This document shows positions 25,474 through 32,924 of a DNA stretch of 64,000 bases, one piece after another. A program made the translations under genes and the position numbers. A model generated the notes under the pieces. That model saw nothing but the letters and a program-made list of their open reading frames with translations, was not told the DNA's origin and did not search any database. Position 1 is the stretch's first letter. Each line of letters opens with the position of its first letter. Origin of the DNA: Pseudomonas fluorescens (lineage in GTDB: Bacteria; Pseudomonadota; Gammaproteobacteria; Pseudomonadales; Pseudomonadaceae); assembly GCF_001307155.1 (NCBI RefSeq), contig NZ_CP012830.1, positions 5,330,501 to 5,394,500 on the forward strand, read 5' to 3'.

Positions 25474-26271
25474 CTACCTAAGTGAAGCCACCGCATCGGA
25501 GCCAATACCACCGACCCGAATCTTAGTTTCTTTGGAAGCCACTTGATTTTTACCCACGCGATCCGAGCTTTCAGCGGCCAGACCTTTTGCTCCGACATGA
25601 TCGGCACCGTCAGCGGCTAGACCTTTTGCTCCGACATGATCGGCACCATCAGCGGCTAGACCTTTTGCTCCGACATGATCGGCGCCATCAGCGGCGACAC
25701 CTTTGGCCCCGACATGATCAGCACCGTCAGCGGCGACACCTTTGGCCCCGACGTGATCGGCACCGTCAGCGGCCAAGCCTTTCGCCCCGACATGATCGGC
25801 ACCGTCAGCGGCGACACCTTTGGCTCCGACATGATCAGCACCGTCAGCGGCGACACCTTTGGCCCCGACGTGATCGGCACCATCAGCGGCGACACCTTTG
25901 GCTCCGACATGATCGGCACCGTCAGCGGCGAAACCTTTGGCCCCGACGTGATCGGCACCGTCAGCGGCGACACCTTTGGCCCCGAGGTGATCGGCGCCAT
26001 CAGCGGCGACACCTTTGGCTCCGACATGATCGGCACCGTCAGCAGCCACCTGGCCCGTGCCATGCTCAGCGCCACTTCGTGCTAATGCGCCGGCGCCGAC
26101 ATGATCAGCACCATCAGACGCAGTAGCGGTAGATTTGGATTGGTTATCAATAGCTGATACAGAACTTGCGGTAGGTAGTTCTTGCGCCTCTGTACGTAAC
26201 GACGTTTGAGGCACAGCGATGTATATTCCAATTGCTGATAAAAAAAGACCTGAAGCTATTTTACGGTTCAT
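25474..26271 (-). CDS. Secreted protein of 13-residue tandem repeats
   Basis: 265 residues. The start MNRKIASGLFLSAIGIYIAV is a signal peptide and GGGAGAG precedes the ATG. After a Ser/Thr-rich linker come a degenerate unit and twelve near-perfect repeats of VAADGADHVGAKG (residues 75-230), differing mainly at the first position (V, L or F), then a degenerate unit and a short tail. The regular Asp/His pattern (DGADH) could bind metal. Similar repeat proteins (VAEGGADRL type) occur in Pseudomonas, sometimes labelled phage infection protein, without proven function. No cysteine was seen. It is probably periplasmic or surface-bound. Confidence 0.8.
   Translation of the reverse strand: MNRKIASGLFLSAIGIYIAVPQTSLRTEAQELPTASSVSAIDNQSKSTATASDGADHVGAGALARSGAEHGTGQVAADGADHVGAKGVAADGADHLGAKGVAADGADHVGAKGFAADGADHVGAKGVAADGADHVGAKGVAADGADHVGAKGVAADGADHVGAKGLAADGADHVGAKGVAADGADHVGAKGVAADGADHVGAKGLAADGADHVGAKGLAADGADHVGAKGLAAESSDRVGKNQVASKETKIRVGGIGSDAVASLR
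25582..26049 (-). repeat. Twelve tandem 39-bp coding repeats
   Basis: Each 39-base unit encodes one 13-residue repeat of the secreted protein. Neighbouring units differ by a few bases, mostly in third positions and the variable first codon, which points to expansion by unequal recombination. Confidence 0.93.
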
Positions 26272-26485
26272 GACTACTCTCCCTGATACCTTTTCAATTA
26301 ATTTTTTAAGCCTGGTAAAGATTTAGAGGGTAATAGCTTCTTTGCTTTAAGCCATCCTACTCGTAGGCGTTTTGCCGTCTGTCCGTTCGGATAGACGGTG
26401 CTTAGCTTTGGGCTATGTTTACCGGGCTTGTGAGTAGATTACTCCTTGCTGGGTTTCGCGCATCAAGCAATTTCAAAAAATTCTA

Positions 26486-26514
26486 TTGCATGCCTCCCTA
26501 CCAGTTGGTAGAGT
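26486..26514 (+). promoter_or_regulatory. TetR-type operator inside promoter of the osmC operon
   Basis: -35 TTGCAT (26486-26491), 17-base spacer, -10 TAGAGT (26509-26514). The right half-site TGGTAG (26506-26511) is kept; the left half at standard spacing is degenerate (CTCCCT), but a shifted half gives CTACCA-GT-TGGTAG at 26498-26511. This is the most divergent of the seven sites. Confidence 0.65.
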
Positions 26515-26570
26515 TCTTCCGTCGAACATCAACCCACGCGCAAAAATGCGTTGCACAGAGGACTTACCAA

Positions 26571-27125
26571 ATGACAAATAACCTGAACGGTATTGACGTA
26601 GCCGCCCTGCAGCAGTTTGCCCAAGGTGTTGCTGAGGATGCGGGCAAGCGCCACGCCAGCTTTAACGTTAAGACTCAGTGGAAAGGCCAGACGCGCTCTG
26701 TGGCGAAAGTCAGTCGCTACAGCCTCGCCGGTGAGACCTATTCGCGTGATTTCGAAATCGTCGCCGATGAGCCAAATGAGTTGCTGGGCCAGAACAGTGC
26801 GCCTAACCCTCAAGAGCTGCTAATGGCCGCTCTCAACGCTTGCATGTCGGTCGGCTATGCAGCCAACGCCGCCATGATGGGCATCAAGATCCACAGTCTG
26901 GAAATTGAGACGGACGGTACGCTCGACCTGCGTGGTTTCTTGGGCCTCGACGAGAGCGTCAACCCAGGGTACGACGAAGTGAGCGTCGTGATTCGCCTGC
27001 ACACCGACGCACCTCGTGAGCGCGTGGAAGAGTTGCATAAAAATGTAATTAAGACTTCGGTTAACTACGCCAACTTCTCGAAAGCTATCCGTATGAAGCC
27101 GACTCTCGAGGTTCGTGAGGACTGA
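26571..27125 (+). CDS. osmC: OsmC-family protein
   Basis: 184 residues from the ATG at 26571 (GAGG upstream); the frame from 26415 crosses the promoter. The OsmC/Ohr fold is shown by NPQELLMAALNACMSVGYAA with the first active-site cysteine. The second family cysteine is replaced: the region reads LHKNVIKTSVNYANFSK, and this is the only cysteine in the protein. OsmC proteins reduce organic peroxides through a Cys pair, so this member may act differently. It is the first gene of the osmC-sdr-tetR-dsbA-trx operon described in Pseudomonas allicin-tolerance regions. Confidence 0.88.
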   Translation: MTNNLNGIDVAALQQFAQGVAEDAGKRHASFNVKTQWKGQTRSVAKVSRYSLAGETYSRDFEIVADEPNELLGQNSAPNPQELLMAALNACMSVGYAANAAMMGIKIHSLEIETDGTLDLRGFLGLDESVNPGYDEVSVVIRLHTDAPRERVEELHKNVIKTSVNYANFSKAIRMKPTLEVRED

Positions 27126-27157
27126 TTTTCAAGGGGGTTGATTCTCTGAACCCTAAG

Positions 27158-27187
27158 AGCGCCAGCAGACGAATGAACTCTGGCGCT
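27158..27187 (+). terminator. Hairpin between osmC and sdr
   Basis: AGCGCCAG and CTGGCGCT form an eight-base stem with a 14-base loop, 33 bases after osmC. There is only a weak T tract (ATTTTC), so it may attenuate rather than stop transcription. Confidence 0.45.
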
Positions 27188-27222
27188 GCAATTTTCGATA
27201 ACTTGGTTAGCTGGAGTATGAA

Positions 27223-27996
27223 ATGAACGATTTTTTCAAAGGTAAGAAACTGCTTGTTGTAGGTGGTACCAGTGGTATGGGTCTGGAAACTGCTCGCATG
27301 GTGCTGAAAGCCGGTGGCAGCGTGGTGTTGACAGGCAGCAAGCAAGACAAGGCAGACGCCGTCCGTAACGAGTTGAGCGCGTTTGGCCCGGTTTCTGTGA
27401 TAGTCGCAAACCTCATGACTGAAGAAGGCATGAATTTCGTTCGCAACGAAATCAATGCCAAGCATAGCGATATCAGCCTGATGGTGAACTCTGCTGGCAT
27501 ATTCATTCCCAAAGCTTTCACCGAGCACGACGAAGCTGAGTACGACATGTACCTGTCTCTCAACCGTGCAACGTTCTTCATCACCCAGGCAGTAGTCAAG
27601 AACATGCTCGCCGCCAAGCGCGAAGGGTCAATTGTCAACGTCGGTTCCATCGGTGCACAGGCCGCTTTGGCAGGTTCGCCGGCCTCTGCGTACTCCATGG
27701 CGAAGGCAGGTCTGCATGCGCTGACACGCAACCTGGCAATTGAATTGGCTCACTCGGGTATCCGCGTCAACGCAGTTTCGCCAGGGATCGTTCACACCTC
27801 GATTTATGAAGGTTTCATGGACAAAGAGGCGATCCCAGAAGCGATGAAGTCGCTGAACGATTTCCACCCATTGGGTCGAGTTGGTGTTCCTGAGGATGTG
27901 GCCAACACCATCGTGTTCCTGCTGTCGGACAAGACATCCTGGGTGACCGGTGCTATCTGGGACGTGGATGCGGGAATCATGGCCGTTCGTGCCTGA
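27223..27996 (+). CDS. sdr: Short-chain dehydrogenase/reductase
   Basis: A 257-residue classical SDR. The cofactor motif is VVGGTSGMGLETA, followed by VNSAGIF, the catalytic serine region NVGSIGAQ and the YSMAKAG active site; SWVTGAIWDVDAG ends the fold. It lacks an acidic residue strongly marking NAD over NADP, so the cofactor is open. It is the second gene of the osmC operon and probably reduces a reactive carbonyl or quinone-like product formed under thiosulfinate stress. The substrate is unknown. Confidence 0.88.
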   Translation: MNDFFKGKKLLVVGGTSGMGLETARMVLKAGGSVVLTGSKQDKADAVRNELSAFGPVSVIVANLMTEEGMNFVRNEINAKHSDISLMVNSAGIFIPKAFTEHDEAEYDMYLSLNRATFFITQAVVKNMLAAKREGSIVNVGSIGAQAALAGSPASAYSMAKAGLHALTRNLAIELAHSGIRVNAVSPGIVHTSIYEGFMDKEAIPEAMKSLNDFHPLGRVGVPEDVANTIVFLLSDKTSWVTGAIWDVDAGIMAVRA

Positions 27997-28016
27997 TTTC
28001 AGCTAACGCTGTCTGA

Positions 28017-28041
28017 TGGAAGTCGCCTAAGTCGACTTCCA
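28017..28041 (+). terminator. Hairpin between sdr and tetR
   Basis: TGGAAGTCG-CCTAAGT-CGACTTCCA gives a nine-base stem 20 bases after sdr; no T run follows, so it may be a processing or partial termination site within the operon. Confidence 0.45.
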
Positions 28042-28070
28042 TTCCATCACCAAGAGTGCTGGGAGGTGCA

Positions 28071-28202
28071 ATGGCTCGAACGTTAATCAAAGGCCATTTG
28101 ACTGGCCCAGTTGGCAGCAGCTTGCCAGCTTTTGGTGTAGGGCGGCTGAACCCTAGCCGCAGGAGTTTTCAATGTCTGTTTCGACAAGAGCAGCGCTGTT
28201 AA
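28071..28202 (+). CDS. Possible 43-aa leader ORF overlapping tetR start
   Basis: ATG at 28071 is preceded by GGGAGG at good spacing. The frame reads MARTLIKGHLTGPVGSSLPA and ends at TAA 28200-28202, 31 bases inside the tetR gene in another frame. No family match is recognised. The strong ribosome site is the main support. It could be a leader for coupling, a relic, or chance. Confidence 0.3.
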   Translation: MARTLIKGHLTGPVGSSLPAFGVGRLNPSRRSFQCLFRQEQRC

Positions 28203-28795
28203 AAGTCGCGGAAGACCAGATGAGGTCTAAGGGCTACTCAGCATTTAGTTACGCTGATCTAGCCGCAACGATTGGTATTAGAAAAGCCAGCATTCATCAT
28301 CACTTCCCGACCAAAGAGTGTCTCGGTCAGGAGTTGATCAAAGACTCAATCAATCGCTTCGAAGCGACCATTAGGTCAATTGAAGACACTGATAAGGATC
28401 CTTTGATGCGGCTTCGAGCTTTTTCTCGTCTGTTTGTCGTCAGTGCGAATGATGGGCTTCTACCTTTGTGTGGCGCACTGGCGGCAGAAATGGCTGCGCT
28501 ACCTTTATCGCTTCAAGTGCTGACTCGAGTCTTTTTCGAGACGCAACTTGACTGGCTCCAGAGAACCATCAGTGAGGCAGCTATTCAGAAAGGCTGGTTG
28601 CTGGCCAGGCCCGCTCAAGCCTATGCATTCATGCTGTTGAGCGCATTAGAGGGGGCGAGTCTCATTGATTGGACATTGGGCAGATCGGCAGATCCCTTAG
28701 CTGGGTTCGACTGCTTGCTCGAATCGGTGGAGCGATCAGCCGCAATGGCTGCTCATGAGATCAGACATACCAGTGAGCATCAACAGAGTTATTAA
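28172..28795 (+). CDS. tetR: TetR-family regulator, copy 2 (allicin cassette)
   Basis: A 207-residue TetR repressor closely related to the one at 24437: both carry the HTH FSYADLA-x-x-IGI-x-KASIHHH and the LPLCGALAAE segment with a cysteine. It lies inside the osmC-sdr-tetR-dsbA-trx operon, whose promoter holds a degenerate copy of the recurring operator, so it probably represses its own operon along with the ahpD, gor, acpH, permease and EamA promoters. The cysteine in LPLCG is a candidate electrophile sensor. AGGAG precedes the ATG. Confidence 0.9.
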   Translation: MSVSTRAALLKVAEDQMRSKGYSAFSYADLAATIGIRKASIHHHFPTKECLGQELIKDSINRFEATIRSIEDTDKDPLMRLRAFSRLFVVSANDGLLPLCGALAAEMAALPLSLQVLTRVFFETQLDWLQRTISEAAIQKGWLLARPAQAYAFMLLSALEGASLIDWTLGRSADPLAGFDCLLESVERSAAMAAHEIRHTSEHQQSY

Positions 28796-28860
28796 CAGTC
28801 GCTTTTAGTCTTCCCTAAATAGCGACGGCTTCTTTTATTTCCTTTAATACAGAGTGATTT

Positions 28861-29556
28861 ATGAGCAGTGTTTCGAAGAAATTCGTAATAGATATTTGGT
28901 CTGATTACGTCTGTCCTTGGTGCTGGGTCGCTAAGCGTCGTTTCGAAAAAGCGCTTGAAAACTTTCCTCACAAGGACAGCGTTCAAGTCAACGTTAGAGC
29001 TTACCGTCTTGCTCCGAACCATGTTGCTGAGCCTATGGTAGGAGCCCTCAAACGTAAATTGGGTAGTCCAACCGCTGCTGTAACCATGATGAGTACAGTT
29101 AAGCAATATGGCCAATCTTCGGGGCTGGATTACCGTTTCGAAACCATGCTGTTTGGTGACACTGCGGACGCGCACGTATTGGTCAAAGCAGTCGAAGATG
29201 TAGCAGTGAAGAAGAACCTGGTGGAAGCGCTCTATGAGCAAAGTACCACCCAGGGTAAATCGCTCTTTGACAGGAAAAGTTTAGAGGCGATAGCGAAGTC
29301 TGTAGGGGTATCTGATGAGTCGATTCGACTCGCGTGGTCATCCCCGGATCTGCGCCTTCAGATGCAGGAAGACGAGCGCGCGGCGGCCCAATTCGGCTCA
29401 GGCGTTCCATTTTTTGTGTTCAATAACGCATTTTCCATGGCGGGTGCTCAGCGTCCAGAAGACTTTCTCCAAGCATTGAATCAAATGTATTTGGAAGCAA
29501 AGGGCGAGGAGGAGTCGTTCAGCGGTCAAGTCTGCGGTATTGATGGGTGTAATTGA
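28861..29556 (+). CDS. dsbA: DsbA-family oxidoreductase (FrnE type)
   Basis: A 231-residue thioredoxin-fold protein without a signal peptide, so cytoplasmic. The active site is SDYVCPWCWVAKRRF (CPWC), with the FrnE/2-hydroxychromene-isomerase-like body and GVPFFVFNNAFSMAGAQ (cis-Pro region). A second cysteine pair, VCGIDGCN, ends the protein. Cytoplasmic FrnE-type proteins handle disulfide stress; here it could reduce allyl mixed disulfides on proteins. It is the fourth gene of the operon, and a truncated relative lies at 54.8 kb. Confidence 0.88.
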   Translation: MSSVSKKFVIDIWSDYVCPWCWVAKRRFEKALENFPHKDSVQVNVRAYRLAPNHVAEPMVGALKRKLGSPTAAVTMMSTVKQYGQSSGLDYRFETMLFGDTADAHVLVKAVEDVAVKKNLVEALYEQSTTQGKSLFDRKSLEAIAKSVGVSDESIRLAWSSPDLRLQMQEDERAAAQFGSGVPFFVFNNAFSMAGAQRPEDFLQALNQMYLEAKGEEESFSGQVCGIDGCN

Positions 29557-29628
29557 TGCTAGAGACTTTGCGGCACCTGTTGGTGCTGCAATCTCTAGAT
29601 TTGAAGTGGCGTTGTGGGTGAGGTGCAA

Positions 29629-29958
29629 ATGAACCGTATCGTAGACTTGAAAGCCGAACAGTTCGCCAGATTCGTTGCAAAAGGAAGCAGCGTCGTGCTG
29701 TTTTCGGCGTCTTGGTGCAAGCCATGCCAGGAAATGAAGCCGGTCTTTCACGACCTGGCAGACAAGCTGCATTCTCGCGCCGCATTCGGAAGGATTGATG
29801 TGGCTGTTTCGCCGACGATTTCCCAAATGTACGGTATCCGGTCAGTGCCATCCTTGGCGATTTTTCACGAAGGGCGGTTGCGCTTAGTCTTGGCCGGCTC
29901 TCGATCGGCTGCCGCGTTGAAGAAAGCAATCTTGGCTGACTTAAAGGACGTCTTTTAG
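29629..29958 (+). CDS. trx: Thioredoxin-like protein
   Basis: 109 residues from the ATG at 29629, with GAGG seven bases before it (an upstream GTG is an alternative). The active site is SASWCKPCQEMKP (WCKPC, lysine in place of glycine of classical WCGPC), and the cis-proline loop is GIRSVPSLAIFHEG. It probably reduces protein disulfides and S-thioallyl groups with DsbA upstream. It is the last gene of the osmC operon and ends 38 bases before the convergent kefC stop. Confidence 0.9.
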   Translation: MNRIVDLKAEQFARFVAKGSSVVLFSASWCKPCQEMKPVFHDLADKLHSRAAFGRIDVAVSPTISQMYGIRSVPSLAIFHEGRLRLVLAGSRSAAALKKAILADLKDVF

Positions 29959-29996
29959 ACTGACCTCAGAATGGCTTTAAATTTTTCGACGTTCGT

Positions 29997-31823
29997 TTAG
30001 CTATCTTTCTCTTCCGCCTTGGCTCGACTTTGATCCGGCCAGTTAATGATCGGATGAGCTCGATCTTCGTTGAAAATTTCCGTCAGAAGGGCGTTGGCCC
30101 GCTTGTATGCGTCGTACTTGAACTCAGTATCGTCCTCGGGCTGCGCGGCCATTTCTTCAAGCATTTCCTGGTTCAGGCGGCGGAATCGATCCGCGCGTTC
30201 ACGGGCCTCGTAGCGCCCGACGCCCAGTTGCTCCAGCGCTCTGCGTCCAAGGGACAAAGCGCTTTCAAAAGTCTCCCGCTCAACTGCCTCTATGCCCATC
30301 TGGCGTAGGGTAATGATGTGCCCCATATCGCGAGCGCGCACCACCAGCTTCAGGGAGGGAAAATGCTCTTGGGCCAGCCGAGTCAGTGCCAGGTTGCCTT
30401 CCTGATTGTCGATGGCGTTGATCAGCACCACTGCTTGAGCAGCACCGGCGGCGTGCAGCAAATCAAGACGGGTCGCGTCGCCGTAGAACACCTTGACCCC
30501 AAACTTGCGCAACGTCTCGATATGATCGGGATCATGATCCAGCACCACTACTTCAAAGCCACAGGACATTAAGAGACGGCCCGCGATTTGGCCGAATCGA
30601 CCAAAGCCGGCGATGATTACCCGAGGATTGCGCTGATCGATGGTGTCAGCCTCCTGGTTGCCCTGTTTATTTGCGGACTCCAAGCGATTGAGCATTAGGA
30701 TCAGCAGAGGTGTGACGCACATGGACAGTGCTACCGCCAAGGTCAGGCTTTTACCCCAAGGGTCGACCAGGATGCCGGCAACCGTTGCTGCGCCAAACAC
30801 GACGAAGGCGAACTCACTGCCCTGACCGAGAAACACCGCCTGCCAAGAGCGCTGTTCAGTAGGGACACTCAGGAAGCGGCCAAGGAGTTTGATTACCAGC
30901 AGCTTGATCAGGATGAAACCCAAGGTCAGCGTTAAGACTTTCAGTGGCGCATCGATCAGCGTGCCGAAGTCGATCGACATGCCGACGCCGATAAAGAACA
31001 AACCGAGTAGCAGCCCCTTGAATGGTTCAATGTCACTTTCCAAAGCGTGCCGGTATTCCGAGCTGGCTAACAGGACGCCGGCGAGAAATGCTCCCATAGC
31101 CATGGACAATCCTGCCTCTTCCAGCAACAACCCAAATCCAAACACCAGAAACAGCGCAACGGCACTGAAGATTTCGCGCAAGCCTGAGCGCGCGACAAAG
31201 CGCAGAACGGGCCGGGAGACGTACTGACCCAGGAGCACCACCGCGACGATCGCACCGACGATTTTCGCGATGGACAACGCGAGTTCCGCGCCGGTAGGCG
31301 TACCACCATTTGCGGCTAACAATGGAATCATCGCGACCAGCGGAATCGCCGCGATGTCCTGGAACAACAGCACGGCAAAGCTGCTGCGACCCACGGCGGT
31401 CGGGATCATGTTTCGCTCGTTCATGGCCTGCATGGCGATGGCGGTCGACGACAGACTCAGCGTCAACCCCACCAACAGTGCTGCTGTCCAGTTCAAGCCA
31501 AGTGCGGCGCAAAACACGGCAATTGCAACACCGCAGGCCAGCATCTGTAATGCGCCTCCACCGAAAACCATTCGGCGCATGGCCCAAAGACGTTTGGGAT
31601 CAAGTTCGAGACCAATGATAAACAACATCAAAACTACGCCGATTTCAGCAAAGTGCAGGATGGACTCCACATCCGTTACCAGCTTCAGGCCCCACGGGCC
31701 GATCAGGCAGCCGGCCAACAGGTAGCCCAGAACCGGGCCAAGGCCTAACCGAACGGCGATTGGGACTATCAAGGCAGCTGAGCCCAAGTAAATGAGCATT
31801 TCAATCAGACTGTGAGTCTCCAT
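29997..31823 (-). CDS. kefC: Glutathione-gated K+/H+ antiporter KefC/KefB
   Basis: 608 residues from METHSLIEMLIYL (ATG at 31823); the longer frame is non-native. About twelve membrane segments of a CPA2 antiporter (GLELDPKRLW, MGAFLAGVLLA, FFIGVGMSIDF) are followed by a cytoplasmic RCK domain beginning VIIAGFGRFGQIAGRLL. KefC opens when glutathione adducts bind, acidifying the cytoplasm and protecting thiols from electrophiles. The upstream kefF ends one base before this start, so they are co-translated. It belongs to the allicin-tolerance set. Confidence 0.92.
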   Translation of the reverse strand: METHSLIEMLIYLGSAALIVPIAVRLGLGPVLGYLLAGCLIGPWGLKLVTDVESILHFAEIGVVLMLFIIGLELDPKRLWAMRRMVFGGGALQMLACGVAIAVFCAALGLNWTAALLVGLTLSLSSTAIAMQAMNERNMIPTAVGRSSFAVLLFQDIAAIPLVAMIPLLAANGGTPTGAELALSIAKIVGAIVAVVLLGQYVSRPVLRFVARSGLREIFSAVALFLVFGFGLLLEEAGLSMAMGAFLAGVLLASSEYRHALESDIEPFKGLLLGLFFIGVGMSIDFGTLIDAPLKVLTLTLGFILIKLLVIKLLGRFLSVPTEQRSWQAVFLGQGSEFAFVVFGAATVAGILVDPWGKSLTLAVALSMCVTPLLILMLNRLESANKQGNQEADTIDQRNPRVIIAGFGRFGQIAGRLLMSCGFEVVVLDHDPDHIETLRKFGVKVFYGDATRLDLLHAAGAAQAVVLINAIDNQEGNLALTRLAQEHFPSLKLVVRARDMGHIITLRQMGIEAVERETFESALSLGRRALEQLGVGRYEARERADRFRRLNQEMLEEMAAQPEDDTEFKYDAYKRANALLTEIFNEDRAHPIINWPDQSRAKAEEKDS

Positions 31824-31824
31824 A

Positions 31825-32346
31825 TCAATCTTCCTTCCAGGAGGCCAAGCGCGCGTAATAGTGCTCGATTTGTGAGTGTAGGGAGTCGGGTGCAGCTGCA
31901 TACGCGCCGTGTACCACGACCGGGTTCAGCCAGCGCATGCTGCAATAGATTGCCGTTGCGTGGAGGGGTTGAGCCAACACCGAGAAGCCTGGGTGGTTGC
32001 CTATTTGGAAATGATCGTGCTCGCCACCCGTCGTGACGGCCCACAGCAGACTCTTATCTTTGAGGGCGACAGAGCCTTTGCCGTATGCCCAACCGTGAGT
32101 GAATACTTTATCGATCCATAATTTCAAAAGGGGCGGGGAGCTGTACCAATACATCGGATGTTGCAGTACGAGCAGCTGTGCTTGATCGACCGCTTTCTGT
32201 TCAGCCTCAACGTCGATATTGAAGTCTGGATAAAGGTCGTACAGGGAACGTATGACTATGTCCGGATTGCTGGATACGCGTTCGAGCATTGCTCGATTAA
32301 CAAGTGATTTTTCGGGGTAGGGATGAGCGTAAATGATAAGAATCAA
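31825..32346 (-). CDS. kefF: KefF-type quinone reductase (KefC ancillary protein)
   Basis: 173 residues if started at the TTG at 32346, which has GGAGG five bases upstream and gives LILIIYAHPYPEKS, the correct flavodoxin-fold start; the ATG-led frame from 32415 adds 23 residues unlike the family. Family motifs include VLQHPMYWYSSPPLLKLWID and TTGGEHDHF. KefF is an FMN NAD(P)H quinone oxidoreductase that activates KefC and detoxifies quinone-like electrophiles. It is coupled to kefC and follows the tautomerase gene after about 190 bases. Confidence 0.88.
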   Translation of the reverse strand: MILIIYAHPYPEKSLVNRAMLERVSSNPDIVIRSLYDLYPDFNIDVEAEQKAVDQAQLLVLQHPMYWYSSPPLLKLWIDKVFTHGWAYGKGSVALKDKSLLWAVTTGGEHDHFQIGNHPGFSVLAQPLHATAIYCSMRWLNPVVVHGAYAAAPDSLHSQIEHYYARLASWKED

Positions 32347-32536
32347 GATGACCTCCAGGATGTCCGTTAGGTCGATGAGTGATAGAGGCCATCCCGCGTA
32401 AAGGATGGTTTTCATTCAAGCACTTTGAGGCCAATTAATGTCTTTTGAATGAAAAAGCCCTTCCTGGAGAAGATGCCAAGTCCCAAGGAACGAGATGCAC
32501 CAAATCCAGAAAAGGCTTGATTTTCAGGGCCGCGCT

Positions 32537-32755
32537 TTATTCGCCAGCTTGTAGCTTCAGCACCTTTTCTGCGGTGATTGGTTCTCCTGCAATCCCCCAA
32601 CTGCCGCTTTTCACTTCCTCGAAAAGAACCCAAGTGAGAGCGCGCATATTTTCACCTTCGACTGAGACCATGGCCTCGGTGACTTTATGAATCGCCTCGG
32701 CTTTTTGCTCTTCCGTGAAAACGCCTTCGATACCTTTAATAATGACTAACGGCAT
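32537..32755 (-). CDS. 4-Oxalocrotonate tautomerase-like protein
   Basis: 72 residues from MPLVIIKGIEGVFTEEQK (ATG at 32755), so Pro is the N-terminal catalytic residue after Met removal. The upstream three codons of the longer frame would block this. EGENMRALTWVLFEEV gives the family beta strand. Such tautomerases act on conjugated enols and halo-acids. It belongs to the ahpD-oye-4OT-kefF-kefC operon. Its role in allicin tolerance is not known; it may handle unsaturated carbonyl by-products such as acrolein-type compounds. Confidence 0.88.
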   Translation of the reverse strand: MPLVIIKGIEGVFTEEQKAEAIHKVTEAMVSVEGENMRALTWVLFEEVKSGSWGIAGEPITAEKVLKLQAGE

Positions 32756-32924
32756 AGTGTGCTCCATTTCAATAAGGGCTATAGGTCAGTACCGAAGACG
32801 CCCATATCTCCGTGACTTTGGGGCGCGGCTTCTATCCAGTCTTTACAGCAGACATGACTGATAGGTACCGCATTACGACGGGCCTGCCCACGCAGAACTC
32901 AACGTAGGCTGAGCCTTAAAGCAA

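Noticed and set aside
25582..26049. Tandem 39-base repeats as a CRISPR array
   Set aside because: The units abut without spacers and encode one continuous secreted protein in frame.
25587..26126. Plus-strand frames of 136-179 residues over the repeat array
   Set aside because: They are antisense to the repeat gene, lack ribosome sites, and exist only because the repeat unit length is a multiple of three.
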